Origin: Paroedura picta
Lineage: Eukaryota; Chordata; Lepidosauria; Squamata; Gekkonidae
Length of the DNA: 64,000 nucleotides
Direction of reading: 5' to 3'
Assembly (NCBI RefSeq): GCF_049243985.1
Contig: NC_135384.1
Coordinates: forward strand, 11,900,501-11,964,500
In this document: one piece after another, positions 9,443-20,077 of the stretch
Numbering within the stretch: position 1 is the stretch's first letter
How the letters are laid out: each line of letters begins with the position of its first letter
The notes under the pieces: model-generated
The model's input: the letters and a program-made list of their open reading frames with translations, nothing else
The model's database searches: none
What the model was told of the DNA's origin: nothing
Position numbers and translations under genes: made by a program

Positions 9443-10009
9443 ATGGAAGAATTAACTAAGGCACAGCTTTTCCATTTGTTATGCGAAGGAAACTCAAAGA
9501 TACTGAAAGCAATCAATAAGCTGGAAAAGGAAATCCGTGGGATTAAGGGGGAGCTTTTGGACGAAGCCCATGGTCTGGAGAGACCAGCTGATGACGCAGC
9601 TCAGCCAACAATAAATCAAACGAAACTTCAATGTTTGGAAGTTAATCAACAGGAGGGGGAGAGAGCTAGAGATGTAAAAACTCAAAGTACCATTGAAGAA
9701 CTTGGGAAAACAGATTTAAGGAAGGAAAGCACCGAAAACCTGGAAGTCTATTTAGAGCAGGAAGTGATCTGGATCAGCAAGATAAAAAGAGTCTATTCAA
9801 AAGCGACAGCACCCAGGAAGCTATCAGGAGATATTTCTGAGCGACCAGAGGAAGAGATCCAGATAGATAAAGTATACAGAGCCTACTCAAAGGCGACTGC
9901 AAGCAAGAATCAAGTAAGAGACTTCTTTGGCCCTGACAGAAGGACAATCAGAAACACTCTACTATGGAAAAAAACACAATTTCATTTTATGCGACCACCT
10001 GAAGGATGA
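9443..10009 (+). CDS. LINE ORF1-like protein
   Basis: 188 residues. The N-terminal part (about residues 1-60) is charged and heptad-like (ILKAINKLEKEIRGIKGE), consistent with a coiled coil. The C-terminal half has two imperfect copies of one segment: KIKRVYSKATAPRK near residue 113 and KVYRAYSKATASKNQVRDFF near residue 143. The second resembles the start of the RNA-binding region of L1 ORF1 proteins, but the protein ends about 45 residues later, so that region is incomplete. Known role of the family: an RNA-binding chaperone for the element's transcript. The function here is inferred, and it could be a decayed ORF1. Confidence 0.6.
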   Translation: MEELTKAQLFHLLCEGNSKILKAINKLEKEIRGIKGELLDEAHGLERPADDAAQPTINQTKLQCLEVNQQEGERARDVKTQSTIEELGKTDLRKESTENLEVYLEQEVIWISKIKRVYSKATAPRKLSGDISERPEEEIQIDKVYRAYSKATASKNQVRDFFGPDRRTIRNTLLWKKTQFHFMRPPEG

Positions 10010-10272
10010 GTACAACAGTGGAGTATTCTCCTGATTTCCTGTGGGGAAGACAGCAGCAGTAACTTTTAGGACAGGACCAATATATGAAGGGAACTGACTT
10101 TATATCATCTAAGGCAATAATAGAATATATCCTTATAATAGATTATACTCTCATATGTATCAACAACTACTCTGCTAAGAAAGATGGTAATAACTTCTAG
10201 ATCAGGATCAATATGTGATGGGAACTGAATATGTATGCCAATATGTATGCTAAAAGAGGATGACAAACTATA

Positions 10273-10551
10273 AGGTAAAGGTAAAGGTATCCCCTGTGCA
10301 AGCACCGAGTCATGTCTGACCCTTGGGGTGACGCCCTCCAGCGTTTTCATGGCAGACTCAATACGGGGTGGTTTGCCAGTGCCTTCCCCAGTCATGACCG
10401 TTTACCCCCCAGCAAGCTGGGTACTCATTTTACCGACCTCGGAAGGATGGAAGGCTGAGTCAACCTTGAGCCGGCTGCTGGGATCGAACTCCCAGCCTCA
10501 TGGGCAAAGCTTTCAGGCGGCTGCCTTACCACTCTGCGCCACAAGAGGCTC
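10273..10551 (-). repeat. Sauria-type tRNA SINE with BovB-like tail
   Basis: On the minus strand it begins gagcctcttgtggcgcagag and ends with (CTTTAC)n. It is flanked by a perfect 10-bp duplication acaaactata (10263-10272, 10555-10564), so it inserted into the LINE after the LINE had inserted. Same family as 20944-21224 and 39879-40153. Confidence 0.9.
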
Positions 10552-10984
10552 TTAACAAACTATACTTCATAGGTATTAACAAGACGGCAGCAGTAACTCT
10601 TAGGTCAGGGCCAATTTATGAAGGGGACTGACCTTATATCATTTAAGATAATAACAGAATATATTCTTATAATAGATCATATTCTCATATGTATTAACAA
10701 TCACTTTGCTAAGAAAAATGGTAAAAACTTCTAGATTAGGAATAATATGTGATGGGAACTGAATATGTATGTTAAAAGAGGATGGCAAACCATATCAGCT
10801 GGTCCCTTTTTTTTTAATTTTTCTGTAAATGCTTCATATAATAATAAATAATAAAATTATTTAAAAAAATAAACTGTGATGTAAGTAAAAAAAACAAAAA
10901 CAAAACATATGTACAATCTATGTCCACCATATATTCCAATGTGCATTGGATGATTTAATGAATAGATGTTGTTGTTTATAGCCA

Positions 10985-11300
10985 AAGATCATTACAATAG
11001 ATATACAAAATATATCACTGAAATTATCAATATCTTATAAAGCAGAATAAACAGAGGTATGGAAATAATCTGATGGGGTACGTTTGGCTCCAAGTTTTCT
11101 TGCAGCCAGTGCAAACAATGACACATTATAATTAATCAAAGGATTTGTATCCAATAACAGAAAGACCAATTTATCTAAAATTTCCGGCCCAGTAGAGATC
11201 TAGTTATAAATATAGTCCTTTGCTCCGAATAGAAGACAGTCTGAAACATAATGAGCAAGATCTTCAACAGCAGGTTCTCCACTAATACCGAAGCAAAGGA
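10985..11300 (-). repeat. Degraded LINE C-terminal fragment
   Basis: Read on the minus strand it gives interrupted protein resembling the end of a LINE polymerase: a Cys/His pattern in CFGISGEPAVEDLAHYVSDC followed by ILDKLVFLLLDTN. It recalls the C-terminus encoded at 56824-57474 (CVCDEGQIETAEHVLFEC). It is shared with unit A2 (16520-16865), so it predates the duplication. The clade is unsure. Confidence 0.5.
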
Positions 11301-12770
11301 CTAAAGGTATACTGGAGTAACGATCAGAAAGTCAGGCTGATTACATGGTTTGGAAATGCTAATATGTAAAAGCCATTCAGAGATTCTGTGATGACTAACT
11401 AAATAATCAATACACTTTTAAAAATAGCTTTAAAAAGGGGGGAAATTAGATTGTGTGTCTGTCAAATAAGGCATAATTCTTAAATAACCAGTATCTGCAG
11501 TGACTAACTCTCATGTTGCAGTCAGGATATGTACAATTGAACATGTGATACAAACTCAGCCTTTATTCAGATACTGGCCCCAGTTTCACTTGCAAAATGA
11601 GCACACGTTGGCTCGTCCCTACAAACAAATATGCACACATACAGGTAGGATGTACATGCACATGCATGACTGATTCGTAATAATTATATAAGGTATTCTA
11701 TAAGATCATTAGGTCTTAGAAAAGCATGAAGGAATGAGAGCCCATTCAGAAATATTAATAGGGAGAACCCTTGAAAACCATATATGATGTAAAGGAATCA
11801 CATTTTGAATTAGGCAAAATAAACTACTGGAAAAAATTTTTTAGTTAGAATCCTTGGGAAAGAAAAAAAAGATTTAAAAAAATATTCAACATTCTTCATC
11901 AATGGTCCAGAAATGTATCAAGCAAGAGATAGGATTGTATCATCATCTTCCCAAGGCTTCGGGGATAAAGCTAGGGCTCCTCTGGGTGTGGGACCAGGAT
12001 CAAAGAGGCAGCACCAAAACGAGTCACTATATTGGCGGAGCCCCTTTGTTGGGGACAAAAGGGTGAAGATCTGTATTGTTTGTGTAATGGGTCAGAGGTA
12101 CTGAGAACTTGTGAGGTGGCTGGGAGGTGGAAATCCTAGTCTTCAACAGCCTCCTTATTGAAGAGATAACCAGTAGGTATGTACCTTGGAAAGGAAGAGG
12201 ACTTTTCCCTGATCCTCAGAAGAGGAAGATGTGATGGTGGGATACAGACCAGTATGATACAATATGACAAGCCATGATATCCAAAACCAACTGAAACCCT
12301 AACCAAATCTGGAGCCAAAGTGGAGATGCCCAACTGCCGATAAAATTAATAAAACTCTAGTTTAATTCGCAAATACCTTTGTTTCATGTCTTTATTTCAG
12401 GAGGGATGCTGGTATGAGTAGGACATTCTAGTCCAAATGTAGATGCATAGTCCAAATGTAGATTTCCCTACTCATAGGGGATATCCCATAGCAGGGGGTT
12501 AAGGATGGTGCAGAATGAGAAACAGAATTATAGCTGATGTCCAGATTAAATAGATCAGTTCTCTGGTGGAAATGGCAGATTAAGAGGGCAGAGTCGAGGA
12601 TATCACAGTTTCCTCCCTCTCAAACTCCAGCTCAATCACAACAGATCTTCCAGAATTTGCCTGGGCAGAATTAGGAATCTCATGGAGGGGAAAGAATTGA
12701 TCTTAAATACTACAGGGAAATGCCAAAGAAAAAGAAGTATTTTCCACAAGTAGATTATTTTCAAAATAAT

Positions 12771-12926
12771 GAGAGCCATCTTGGTGTAGTGGTTAGGAGT
12801 GTGGACTTCTAATCTGGCAAGCCGGGTTTGATTCTACATTCCCCCACATGCAGCCAGCTGGGCGACCTTGGACTCCTCATGGTCTTGATAATGCTGTTCT
12901 GACCAAGCAGAAATATCAGGGCTCTC
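12771..12926 (+). repeat. tRNA-derived SINE, 3' half deleted
   Basis: Colinear with the SINE of unit A1 up to aatatcagggctctc, then joins directly to the sequence that in A1 follows the (CTT)n tract (actacgatccttgacacga). This is explained by deletion between two short direct repeats still present in A1. Confidence 0.8.
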
Positions 12927-12944
12927 ACTACGATCCTTGACACG

Positions 12945-13005
12945 ACATTTACATTTACATTTACATTTACATTTACATTTACATTTACATTTACATTTAC
13001 ATTTA
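12945..13005 (+). repeat. (TTTACA)n hexamer microsatellite
   Basis: About 10 copies, at the exact place where unit A1 has about 28 copies of TTTCTA. It is followed by the same accgccactccc retroposon-like fragment. Confidence 0.95.
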
Positions 13006-13603
13006 TAGACCGCCACTCCCGGCACAGCCTGCTCATGGCGGTTTACATAAAAAAGATAAAAACAGCATAAAACCCCCAGTACAATCGATTGTTGGTGGCA
13101 ACAATCCACAGTCTACTTTCTCCAATGTGAACCCTCAGACCTTCTGAGCAGCCATCGCTGTTGTGCTGATAGGTGACCACAGGCACCTGGAAGGGCTACA
13201 GAAACAAGTGGTATAAAAGGGTACAAAGGAAAGGGGCCCAATCTTACTACTCTGGCCTCAGCCAAATGCTTGGTGGAAGAGCTCTATCTTGCAGGCCTTG
13301 CCTGAGGAGACCCACTCCGAGGAGACCCACTCCTCCGTTTTTGAAAACCATAAAACCTGGTTGGATCCTACTCTAGATTTTGATTTACCTTGACTAAAAA
13401 GTTCCTTTTGCAGAACACAGTTGGTCAGCATATGTGGAAACATCACCTGCACATGTTAGGGCATACGCAAGGTCCTTTACCATAAGTAGTCTCATTAGTT
13501 AATTTCATAAGTTTAAAAAAATATTTATTTCTCTGTTATCTAAGAGATGATTGCCATGTTCTAGCAATGTGATGTTAGGTTAACAACAATAATAACTCTA
13601 TGG

Positions 13604-13674
<71 letters not shown>

Positions 13675-14289
13675 CATAATCTTGATATGTTTTTCAGTTA
13701 AAAACATGAATGGTAGATTAATAACAAGACACAACTAATTTCTCATATTGATTACTCTCTTTGCGTGGATTTCCTCAGCCTTTCTTGCTTCTCCCTCTGA
13801 GACTGTGTTGACGATCTGAGTGCAATTGTAATATTTCTCAAATGGGTTCATTCTATTTCCCCAGAGAAACCATGTAAATTACATCACATAATATTATTTC
13901 AGCAGCAGTTTAATATAAAATACATCGACAACAAGAAGACATAATAAAAAGGCCCAGCAGATGAAGGAAGTATGAGTTTTGACTTCAGAATTTTGAAAAT
14001 TTTTGAAAATGTTGGTGGGATAATAAGTCAGTCTTTTTGTCCTGCATAAAGACAAGGAGAAAACATGCTTGTGATATTTCTCATGGCAACAGTTAAGTTA
14101 CAAGGATAGTGGGAGACCCAACCTTATTAATGTGGTTTCTCTGTGGAAGAATCAATTTTCAAAACAAAAGGATGTTCTTTAAAAGATGTGAGCTAACAAT
14201 TGGATTACCACCTTGCCAGATGCCCCTCAAAATCACATTTTTCTCTCTCCTACTCCTTAGGTGAAGAAGGGAGCAGTTGCAGGGAAGGT

Positions 14290-14625
14290 AAGATAAGACT
14301 GCGGATCTGAAAAAGTACGGAAGAGAGCAACCAAGGTGCTTAATGGGTTGGAGCACCATTCCTATGAGGACAGATTGATGGCTTGCAGACTTTTCAGTCT
14401 AGAAAAAAGATGGCCAAGGGAGGTTTCGGTGGAGGTTGTTATGCATAAGGTAGGGTACCTAAAATAATCGCTGGGCCATAGATTCAAGAAAGACAAATAG
14501 AAAGATGTCTTTATTCTATGAGTAATTGCATTGTGGAATTGACTGCCAATTACATGCTCAATGGCCAAATGTATAGAGGGCTTTAAAGAGGGTTAAAGAG
14601 ACTCATGGAGGGCAGCTATGGGGAG
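14290..14625 (+). repeat. CR1-like LINE fragment, unit A2 copy
   Basis: Paralogous to 6611-6975, with about 30 bp missing near 14455 and a shorter ctatgagtaat repeat. Confidence 0.65.
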
Positions 14626-15185
14626 TTAGGGGGACTGCCTTGCACATATGTCATTAGGGGAGGCCAGCATTCTAAAAAAGACAGGTCCACTTCCCTAATT
14701 TATAGTCATGGCTTCAAAAAAATTTTGGGTTGGGATCCAAACAGCTACCTCTTGCATGCACAAAGACTTGAGAAACCAGATAGTACTGTTGACTTTGCGA
14801 TGTACTGTGGAGCTCTGCTGTCCCCCGAAATGAACTGTTTTAAAAAGTCAAGAGAGTTTCAGTAAAATGTGTTAGTTAATAATCCTGTGCCTTTTAAAAT
14901 AATGTTTCTTCTTCATTGTCCATGGTGGCTCTTGGCAGCTCTGATCTGACCCCAGATCCATCTACATGCACAGGTACACGTCAGAGCCTCTTTCTTTTCA
15001 TTAGTGCTCCCCATTCTTTACAATGCAGTAGCTGTAGAAGGTTTCTGAGCCTTAGATAATAGTCAGTAGTAATTATCTGTAATAAATGTGACCCTTTTCC
15101 TGATTGTACAGATCTTCCTGCCACGATGCAAACCCTGGGTGGTTGACCTGGATTCTGCTTAACAAATACATAATTCACTGTGAAA

Positions 15186-16127
15186 ATGGAAAGAAAGAAC
15201 CAGACAATTCTGGCAGAGTTCATTCTCTTGGGACTGTCGGACGATCCTAACATCCAACTAGTCCTTTTTGCTACAGGGCTGTTGATCTATGTGTTCACAT
15301 TAGCAGGGAATCTGGCCATTATTCTTTTGATACAGACCGATCAGCACCTCCAGGCTCCAATGTACTTCTTGCTGAGCAATCTGTCCTTTACTGAGATCTG
15401 CTACATCAGCTCCACCATGCCAAAGATGTTATGGGATCTTGTGGCAGGGAACAAGACCATCTCTTTTGCTGGTTGTGCACTCCAAATGTTCTGCTTTCTA
15501 ACCACAGCAGCTACAGAAGGTGTGCTACTCTTAGTCATGGCCTATGATCGTTATGCTGCCATCTGCCACCCATTGCACTACACATTGCTCATGAGCCAGC
15601 CTATGCTCAGATGGCTCCTCGCAGTGTCATGGGCCATTGGAGGTCTTAATGCCACCGTCAACACTGCCTTTGTTTTCTCCTTGGACTTCTGTGGTCCCAA
15701 TAAGATAGTGCACTTCTTCTGTGACATCCCACCTGTCTTGCATCTGTCCTGCTCTGACACTTCCTTGGCTGAACTGGTGACATTTATGATCTCTGGAAGC
15801 ATCATAACAGTAACTGTCTCCTTAATTGTCCTCTCCTATGTTCTGATTGTCTTATCAGTGCTCAAAATCAGTTCAGCTCAGGGCAGGATCAAGACATTTT
15901 CTACGTGTGCCTCCCACCTGACTGTTGTGAGTATCTTCTACAGCACAGCCATCTTTACTTACATGCGGCCTTCCTCTGGTCGCTCCATGGAAGATGACCG
16001 TGTGATCTCTGTGATGTACACCATCATCACTCCTTTGTTGAACCCAATAATCTACAGCCTGAAGAACAAAGAAATGCAGGCAGCACTACGGAAAGCTCTT
16101 GGAAAGAAAAAACATTGTCATTTATGA
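15186..16127 (+). CDS. Olfactory receptor, class II (OR10-like), copy A2
   Basis: Intact single-exon OR of 313 residues, the tandem duplicate of the gene at 7541. The ATG at 15186 is the start; an in-frame GTG at 15180 is rejected. The same hallmarks are present: NQT site, PMYFLLSNLSF, MAYDRYAAICHPLHY, KTFSTCASH and PLLNPIIYSLKN. It differs from A1 at about eight positions. Four cluster around TM3 (MFCFLTTAATEGVLLLVMAYD against MYCFLITAATECVLLLGMAYD), a region that usually lines the ligand pocket. A TAA to AAA change removes the A1 stop and adds five residues, KHCHL, before a TGA. The candidate splice acceptor at 15092-15111 is identical to that of A1. Confidence 0.96.
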   Translation: MERKNQTILAEFILLGLSDDPNIQLVLFATGLLIYVFTLAGNLAIILLIQTDQHLQAPMYFLLSNLSFTEICYISSTMPKMLWDLVAGNKTISFAGCALQMFCFLTTAATEGVLLLVMAYDRYAAICHPLHYTLLMSQPMLRWLLAVSWAIGGLNATVNTAFVFSLDFCGPNKIVHFFCDIPPVLHLSCSDTSLAELVTFMISGSIITVTVSLIVLSYVLIVLSVLKISSAQGRIKTFSTCASHLTVVSIFYSTAIFTYMRPSSGRSMEDDRVISVMYTIITPLLNPIIYSLKNKEMQAALRKALGKKKHCHL

Positions 16128-16519
16128 GTACACATCATTTATGGCTAAATACAAGTCTGGTACTGCCTTAAATTATGAGACAAGTATCCTCTCATTATGA
16201 AGGCCTGTCATTTATCATTTGGTTTAGGAGCTGTAGGTATGTTGCTGTACTGACTAAAGCAACCACAGTGACTGGTGTTGTACTTCCTCTGCCCCATTCT
16301 TCACCTCCTTGGGTGAAAAGTTTGAATATTCTTATGGGGATGGAAAGGAAAGGAGAAGAACCACTGGATCATTAAAATGTGGCAGAATTGTTACTCGTAA
16401 TCATCTATCATAATTGTTAAGTACATCAGTTTATGAAGCCCTGTCCACTAGTTACAATCAACATATGTACAATCTATGTCCACCATATATTCCAATGTGT
16501 ATTGGATGATTTTATGAAT

Positions 16520-16865
16520 AGATGTTGTTGTTTATAGCCAAACATCATTACAATAGATATACAAAATATATCACTGAAATTATCAATATCTTATAAAGCA
16601 GAATAAACAGAGGTATGGAAATAATCTGATGGGGTACATTTGGCTCCAAGTTTTCTTGCAGCCAGTGCAAACAATGACACATTATAATTAATCAAAGGAT
16701 TTGTATCCAATAACAGAAAGACCAATTTATCTAAGATTTCCGCCCCAGTAGAGATCTAGTTATAAATTTAGTCCTTTGCTCTAAATAGAAGACAGTCTGA
16801 AATATAATGAGCAAGATCTTCAACAGCAGGTTCTCCACTAATACCGAAGCAAAGGACTAAAGGTA
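16520..16865 (-). repeat. Degraded LINE C-terminal fragment, unit A2 copy
   Basis: Paralogous to 10985-11300. It ends at the junction with unit A3. Confidence 0.5.
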
Positions 16866-16875
16866 TACTGGAGTA

Positions 16876-18720
16876 ACGATCAGAAAGTCAGGCTGATTAC
16901 ATGGTTTGGAAATGCTAGTAGGTAAAACCCATTCAGAGATTTCGTGATGACTAACTAAATAATCAATACACTTTAAAAAATAGCTTTAAAAAGGGGGGAA
17001 ATTAGATTGTGTGTCTGTCAAATTTCTTAAATAACCAGTATCTGCATTGACTAACTCTCATGTTGCAGTCAGGATATGTACAATTGAATATGTGATACAA
17101 ATTTAGCCTTTATTCAGATACTGGCCCCAGTTTCTCTTGTAAAATGAGCACATGTTGGCTCATCCCTACAAACAAATATGTACACATACAGGAGGATGTA
17201 CATGCACATGGATTACTGATTCGTAATAATTATATAAGGTATCGTATAAGATCATTAGGTCTTAGAAAAGCATGAAGGAATGAGAGCACATTCAGAAATA
17301 TTAATAGGGAGAACCCTTGAAAACAATGTATGATGTAAAGGAATCACATTTTGAATTAGGCAAAATAAACTACTGGAAAAATGTTTTAGCTAGAATCCTT
17401 GGGAATGAAAAAAAAAGATTAAAAAAAATTCAATATTCTTCACCAATGGTCAAGAAATGTATCAAGCAAGAGACAGGATTGTATCATCATCTTCCCAAGG
17501 CTTTGGGGATAAAGCTAGGACTCTTCTGGGTGTGGGACTGTTCTCAAAGTGACCAGGTCCAAAGAGGCAGCACCAAAAGGAGTCACCATATTGTTGGAGC
17601 CCCTTTGTTGGGGACAAAAGGGTGAAGATCTGTATTGTTTGTGTAATGAGTCAGAGGTACTGGGACCTTGTGAGATGGCTGGGAGGTGGGAATCCTAGTC
17701 TTCAATAGCCTCCTTATTGAAGAGATAACCAGTAGGTATGTACCTTGGAAAGGAAGAGGACTTTTCCCTGATCCTCAGAAGATGTGATGGTGGGATACAG
17801 ACCAGTACGATACGATATGACAAGCCATGATATCCAAAACCAACTGAAACCCTAACCAAATCTGGAGCCAAAGTGGAGATGCCCAACTGCCGATAAAATT
17901 AATAAAACTCTAGTTTAATTCGCAAATACCTTTGTTTCATGTCTTTATTTCAGGAGGGATGCTGGTATGAGTAGGAAATTCTAGTCCAAATGTAGATGCA
18001 TAGTCCAAATGTAGATTTCTCTACTCATAGGGGATATCCCATAGCAGGGGTTTAAGGATGGTGCAGAATGAGAAACAGAATTATAGCTGATGTCCAGATT
18101 AAATAGATCAGTTCTCTGGCGGAAATGGCAGATTAAGAGGGCAGAGTCGAGGCTATCACAGTTTCCTCCCTCTCAAACTCCAGCTCAGACATCACAACAG
18201 ATCTTCCAGAATTTGCCTGGGCAGAATTAGGAATCTCATGGAGGGGAAAGAACTGATCTTAAATACTACAGGGAAATGCCAAAGAAAAAGAAGTATTTTT
18301 CACAAGTAGATTATTTTCAAATAATGAGAGCCATCTTGGTGTAGTGTTTAGGAGTGTGGACTTCTAATCTGGCAAGCCGGGTTTGATTTTGCACTCCCCC
18401 ACATATAACCAGCTGGGTGACCTTGGACTCCTCATGGCTGTGATAATGCTGTTCTGACTGAGCAGTACTATCAGGGCTCTCTCAGCCCCACCTCCCTCAC
18501 AGGGTGTCTGTTGTGGGGAGAGGAAAGGGAAGGCAACTGTAAGCCGCTTTGAGACTCCTTCGGGTAGAGAAAAGCGACATATAAGAACCAACTCTTCTTC
18601 AGTAATATCAGGGCTCTCTCAGCCCCACCTCCCACACAGGGTGTCTGTTGTGGGGAGAGGAAAGAGAAGGTGACTGAAAGCTGATTTGAAACTCCTTTGG
18701 GTACAACTCTTCTTCTTCAT
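16876..18720 (+). repeat. Truncated tandem unit A3, no OR
   Basis: Repeats the first ~1.85 kb of the A unit through the SINE, then loses homology near 18720. The CR1-like part and the OR are missing. It marks the right end of array A, joined to array B. Confidence 0.88.
18326..18715 (+). repeat. tRNA-derived SINE followed by a partial 3' copy
   Basis: A full SINE ends at about 18600 in cttcttc. A second SINE 3' half (cagtaatatcagggctctctc...) runs to about 18715, so the 3' half is tandemly repeated. Confidence 0.8.
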
Positions 18721-19440
18721 ATTAATTCTTTCTAACTAAATGTATATATTTAGATGTAGGGAATAATTTGAATACTTGGAATTCCAAAATGATTTCTTTC
18801 ACAATTCTCGAGGAATATTATATCATGACTACCAGATGGTACTACGGTTTATTATTACCTTTTCCTTATGAGCTGTGTCCCTGATGGAGTGACCATTTGA
18901 ATTTATGACTTTTCACAAGATTTATTTTCCTACTTTTATATTTTTCTACCTTTTTTGTATCTTTACAGGCACTATTCTTACTATTCATCAACTTCCAAAA
19001 CCATTAATCTATAAGATTGTTCATTTCAGTAGTATTCTATTGTATCTCAGCATTACTTTTAAAGACTTTATTTAATTTCTTCGATTTATTACCCGCCACT
19101 CCCAGCAAGCTGGCTCGTGGAAGGTTACATGACCATCCCAGTACAATAAAAAAAAAATCCTATCTAAAGCCCCCATAAAAACTTTACAGAAAAGAAAGTA
19201 CAAAACAGTATGGTGGAAAATAACTATAATCTCACCCTAACAGAACATTTACATTAATAAAATTCTTTGAGAGATCCTCTGACTTTCTGTGGGAATTCTT
19301 GTCCTTCCCACGGCAGGGGAAAAGAACAGAACCAGCCCAAAAGGGACTTGGGTTTCACTCCAACACCCCCTTCTGGGACTCCTAATAATATCAACCTTTC
19401 AAACTTGGTCATTGTGCAAAGCAAAATTTAAGGCATTTCT
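18721..19440. other. Spacer between OR arrays
   Basis: AT-rich, no gene. 18780-18850 (ttccaaaatgatttctttcac) resembles blocks near 26045 and 31875 upstream of the other two array-B ORs. 19075-19410 is a minus-oriented retroposon-like fragment of the accgccactcccagca type. Confidence 0.55.
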
Positions 19441-19680
19441 GTGCTACATGCCTTTTTGATGACAAGTTTTATTGTTCCTTCCATATTTGATATATAGAAC
19501 TGAGGCCAAGAAATGGAGTTTTGCTCAAGACATTAGATGAGTTCCGAGTAGAGGTGAGGTCTGAATCCAGGTCACAAGGCCACCACCCTATCAATTTCAC
19601 CATAGGGCCTCTGAAAATGACAATGTTAAATGTATTTGTTTTTTTCAGGGAGAATGAAAATAACATCTGTGATTCTTGGG

Positions 19681-19745
19681 TCTCCCAGTAGAGCATGGTT
19701 CCTTTAAACAAAGTCTCTTCTCTCCTTAATTGGAATGGCTATTTT
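19681..19745 (+). promoter_or_regulatory. Conserved upstream element of OR B1 with TAATTG core
   Basis: ctccttaattggaatgg at 19722-19738 recurs as cactccttaattggaat before OR B2 and OR B3, always after tggttc(c/t)ttta(a). TAATTG is a homeodomain core, and OR promoters are known to use Lhx2/Emx2-type homeodomain and O/E sites. The position about 340 nt before the candidate first splice donor fits a promoter. Function is inferred. Confidence 0.5.
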
Positions 19746-19979
19746 AAGAAAAAACTAATTACTGTAATACATAAGAGATGAAAAAATCTATCACATTTTT
19801 TGCAAGAACTGTCCTATGCCATGTACCTTGAAATGAATATGTCTGTATCATAGCCTCTGCAGAAGATATTTCACTATGGACATGACTTATTATTTATTTA
19901 TTTATTGGACTTATATGCCAACACTCCCAGGCCAGGAGGCCCAGACCTAGGAGGATGCATCTGTATGTCTGAGAAATCT

Positions 19980-20077
19980 ATGGTACACACAGCCTGAGGG
20001 GAAGAAGATTCATTTCAGTGACTCAAAGAACTGTCTCATCAACCTTTGAATGGAAACTCACCTGGAAAAGAAAAAAA
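19980..20077 (+). promoter_or_regulatory. Candidate non-coding first exon of OR B1
   Basis: Block conserved in all three B units (gattcatttcagtgac..., tggaaactcacc). It ends at a strong donor, gtaagta, at 20078. The matching acceptor (attacttttttacactgtag) ends at 21665, 82 nt before the ATG, giving an intron of 1588 nt. The 5' end of the exon is not defined by sequence. Confidence 0.55.

Larger units (their letters stand above)
8830..10904 (+). mobile_element. ORF1-only LINE (HAL1-like), full-length insertion
   Basis: Flanked by a perfect 14-bp target-site duplication, acatatgtacaatc (8816-8829 and 10905-10918). The empty site is intact in unit A2 near 16462-16475. The element has a ~610-bp 5' leader, one ORF (9443-10009) and an AT-rich 3' end with A-rich tail. 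There is no reverse-transcriptase frame. A 3' segment of about 245 bp is present twice in tandem (about 10047-10272 and 10582-10800), and a SINE has inserted between the copies. Mammalian HAL1 elements, which keep only L1 ORF1, are the closest known design. The L1 affiliation here is inferred. Confidence 0.75.
3341..11319 (+). repeat. Tandem unit A1 (contains OR A1)
   Basis: Begins at acgatcag (3341). The same sequence restarts at 11320 and 16876. Apart from a 2.1 kb LINE at 8830-10904 and longer microsatellites, it is nearly identical to unit A2 over its whole length: SINE, simple repeats, CR1-like segment, OR gene, 3' flank and minus-strand LINE fragment. The only gene is the OR. The 3341-4766 stretch shows no gene; it is unit-specific DNA with an LTR-like AATAAA-bearing segment near 4060-4411. 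Confidence 0.88.
11320..16875 (+). repeat. Tandem unit A2 (contains OR A2)
   Basis: A 5.56-kb unit colinear with A1 but without the ORF1-only LINE and with a deletion inside its SINE. It contains the SINE head, (TTTACA)n, (AT)n at 13605-13671, the CR1-like segment, the OR, and the minus-strand LINE fragment. 11320-12770 and 13006-14289 hold no gene. Confidence 0.9.

Noticed and set aside
12809-13109. Frames with VN or CK runs
   Set aside because: Translation of the (TTTACA)n microsatellite.
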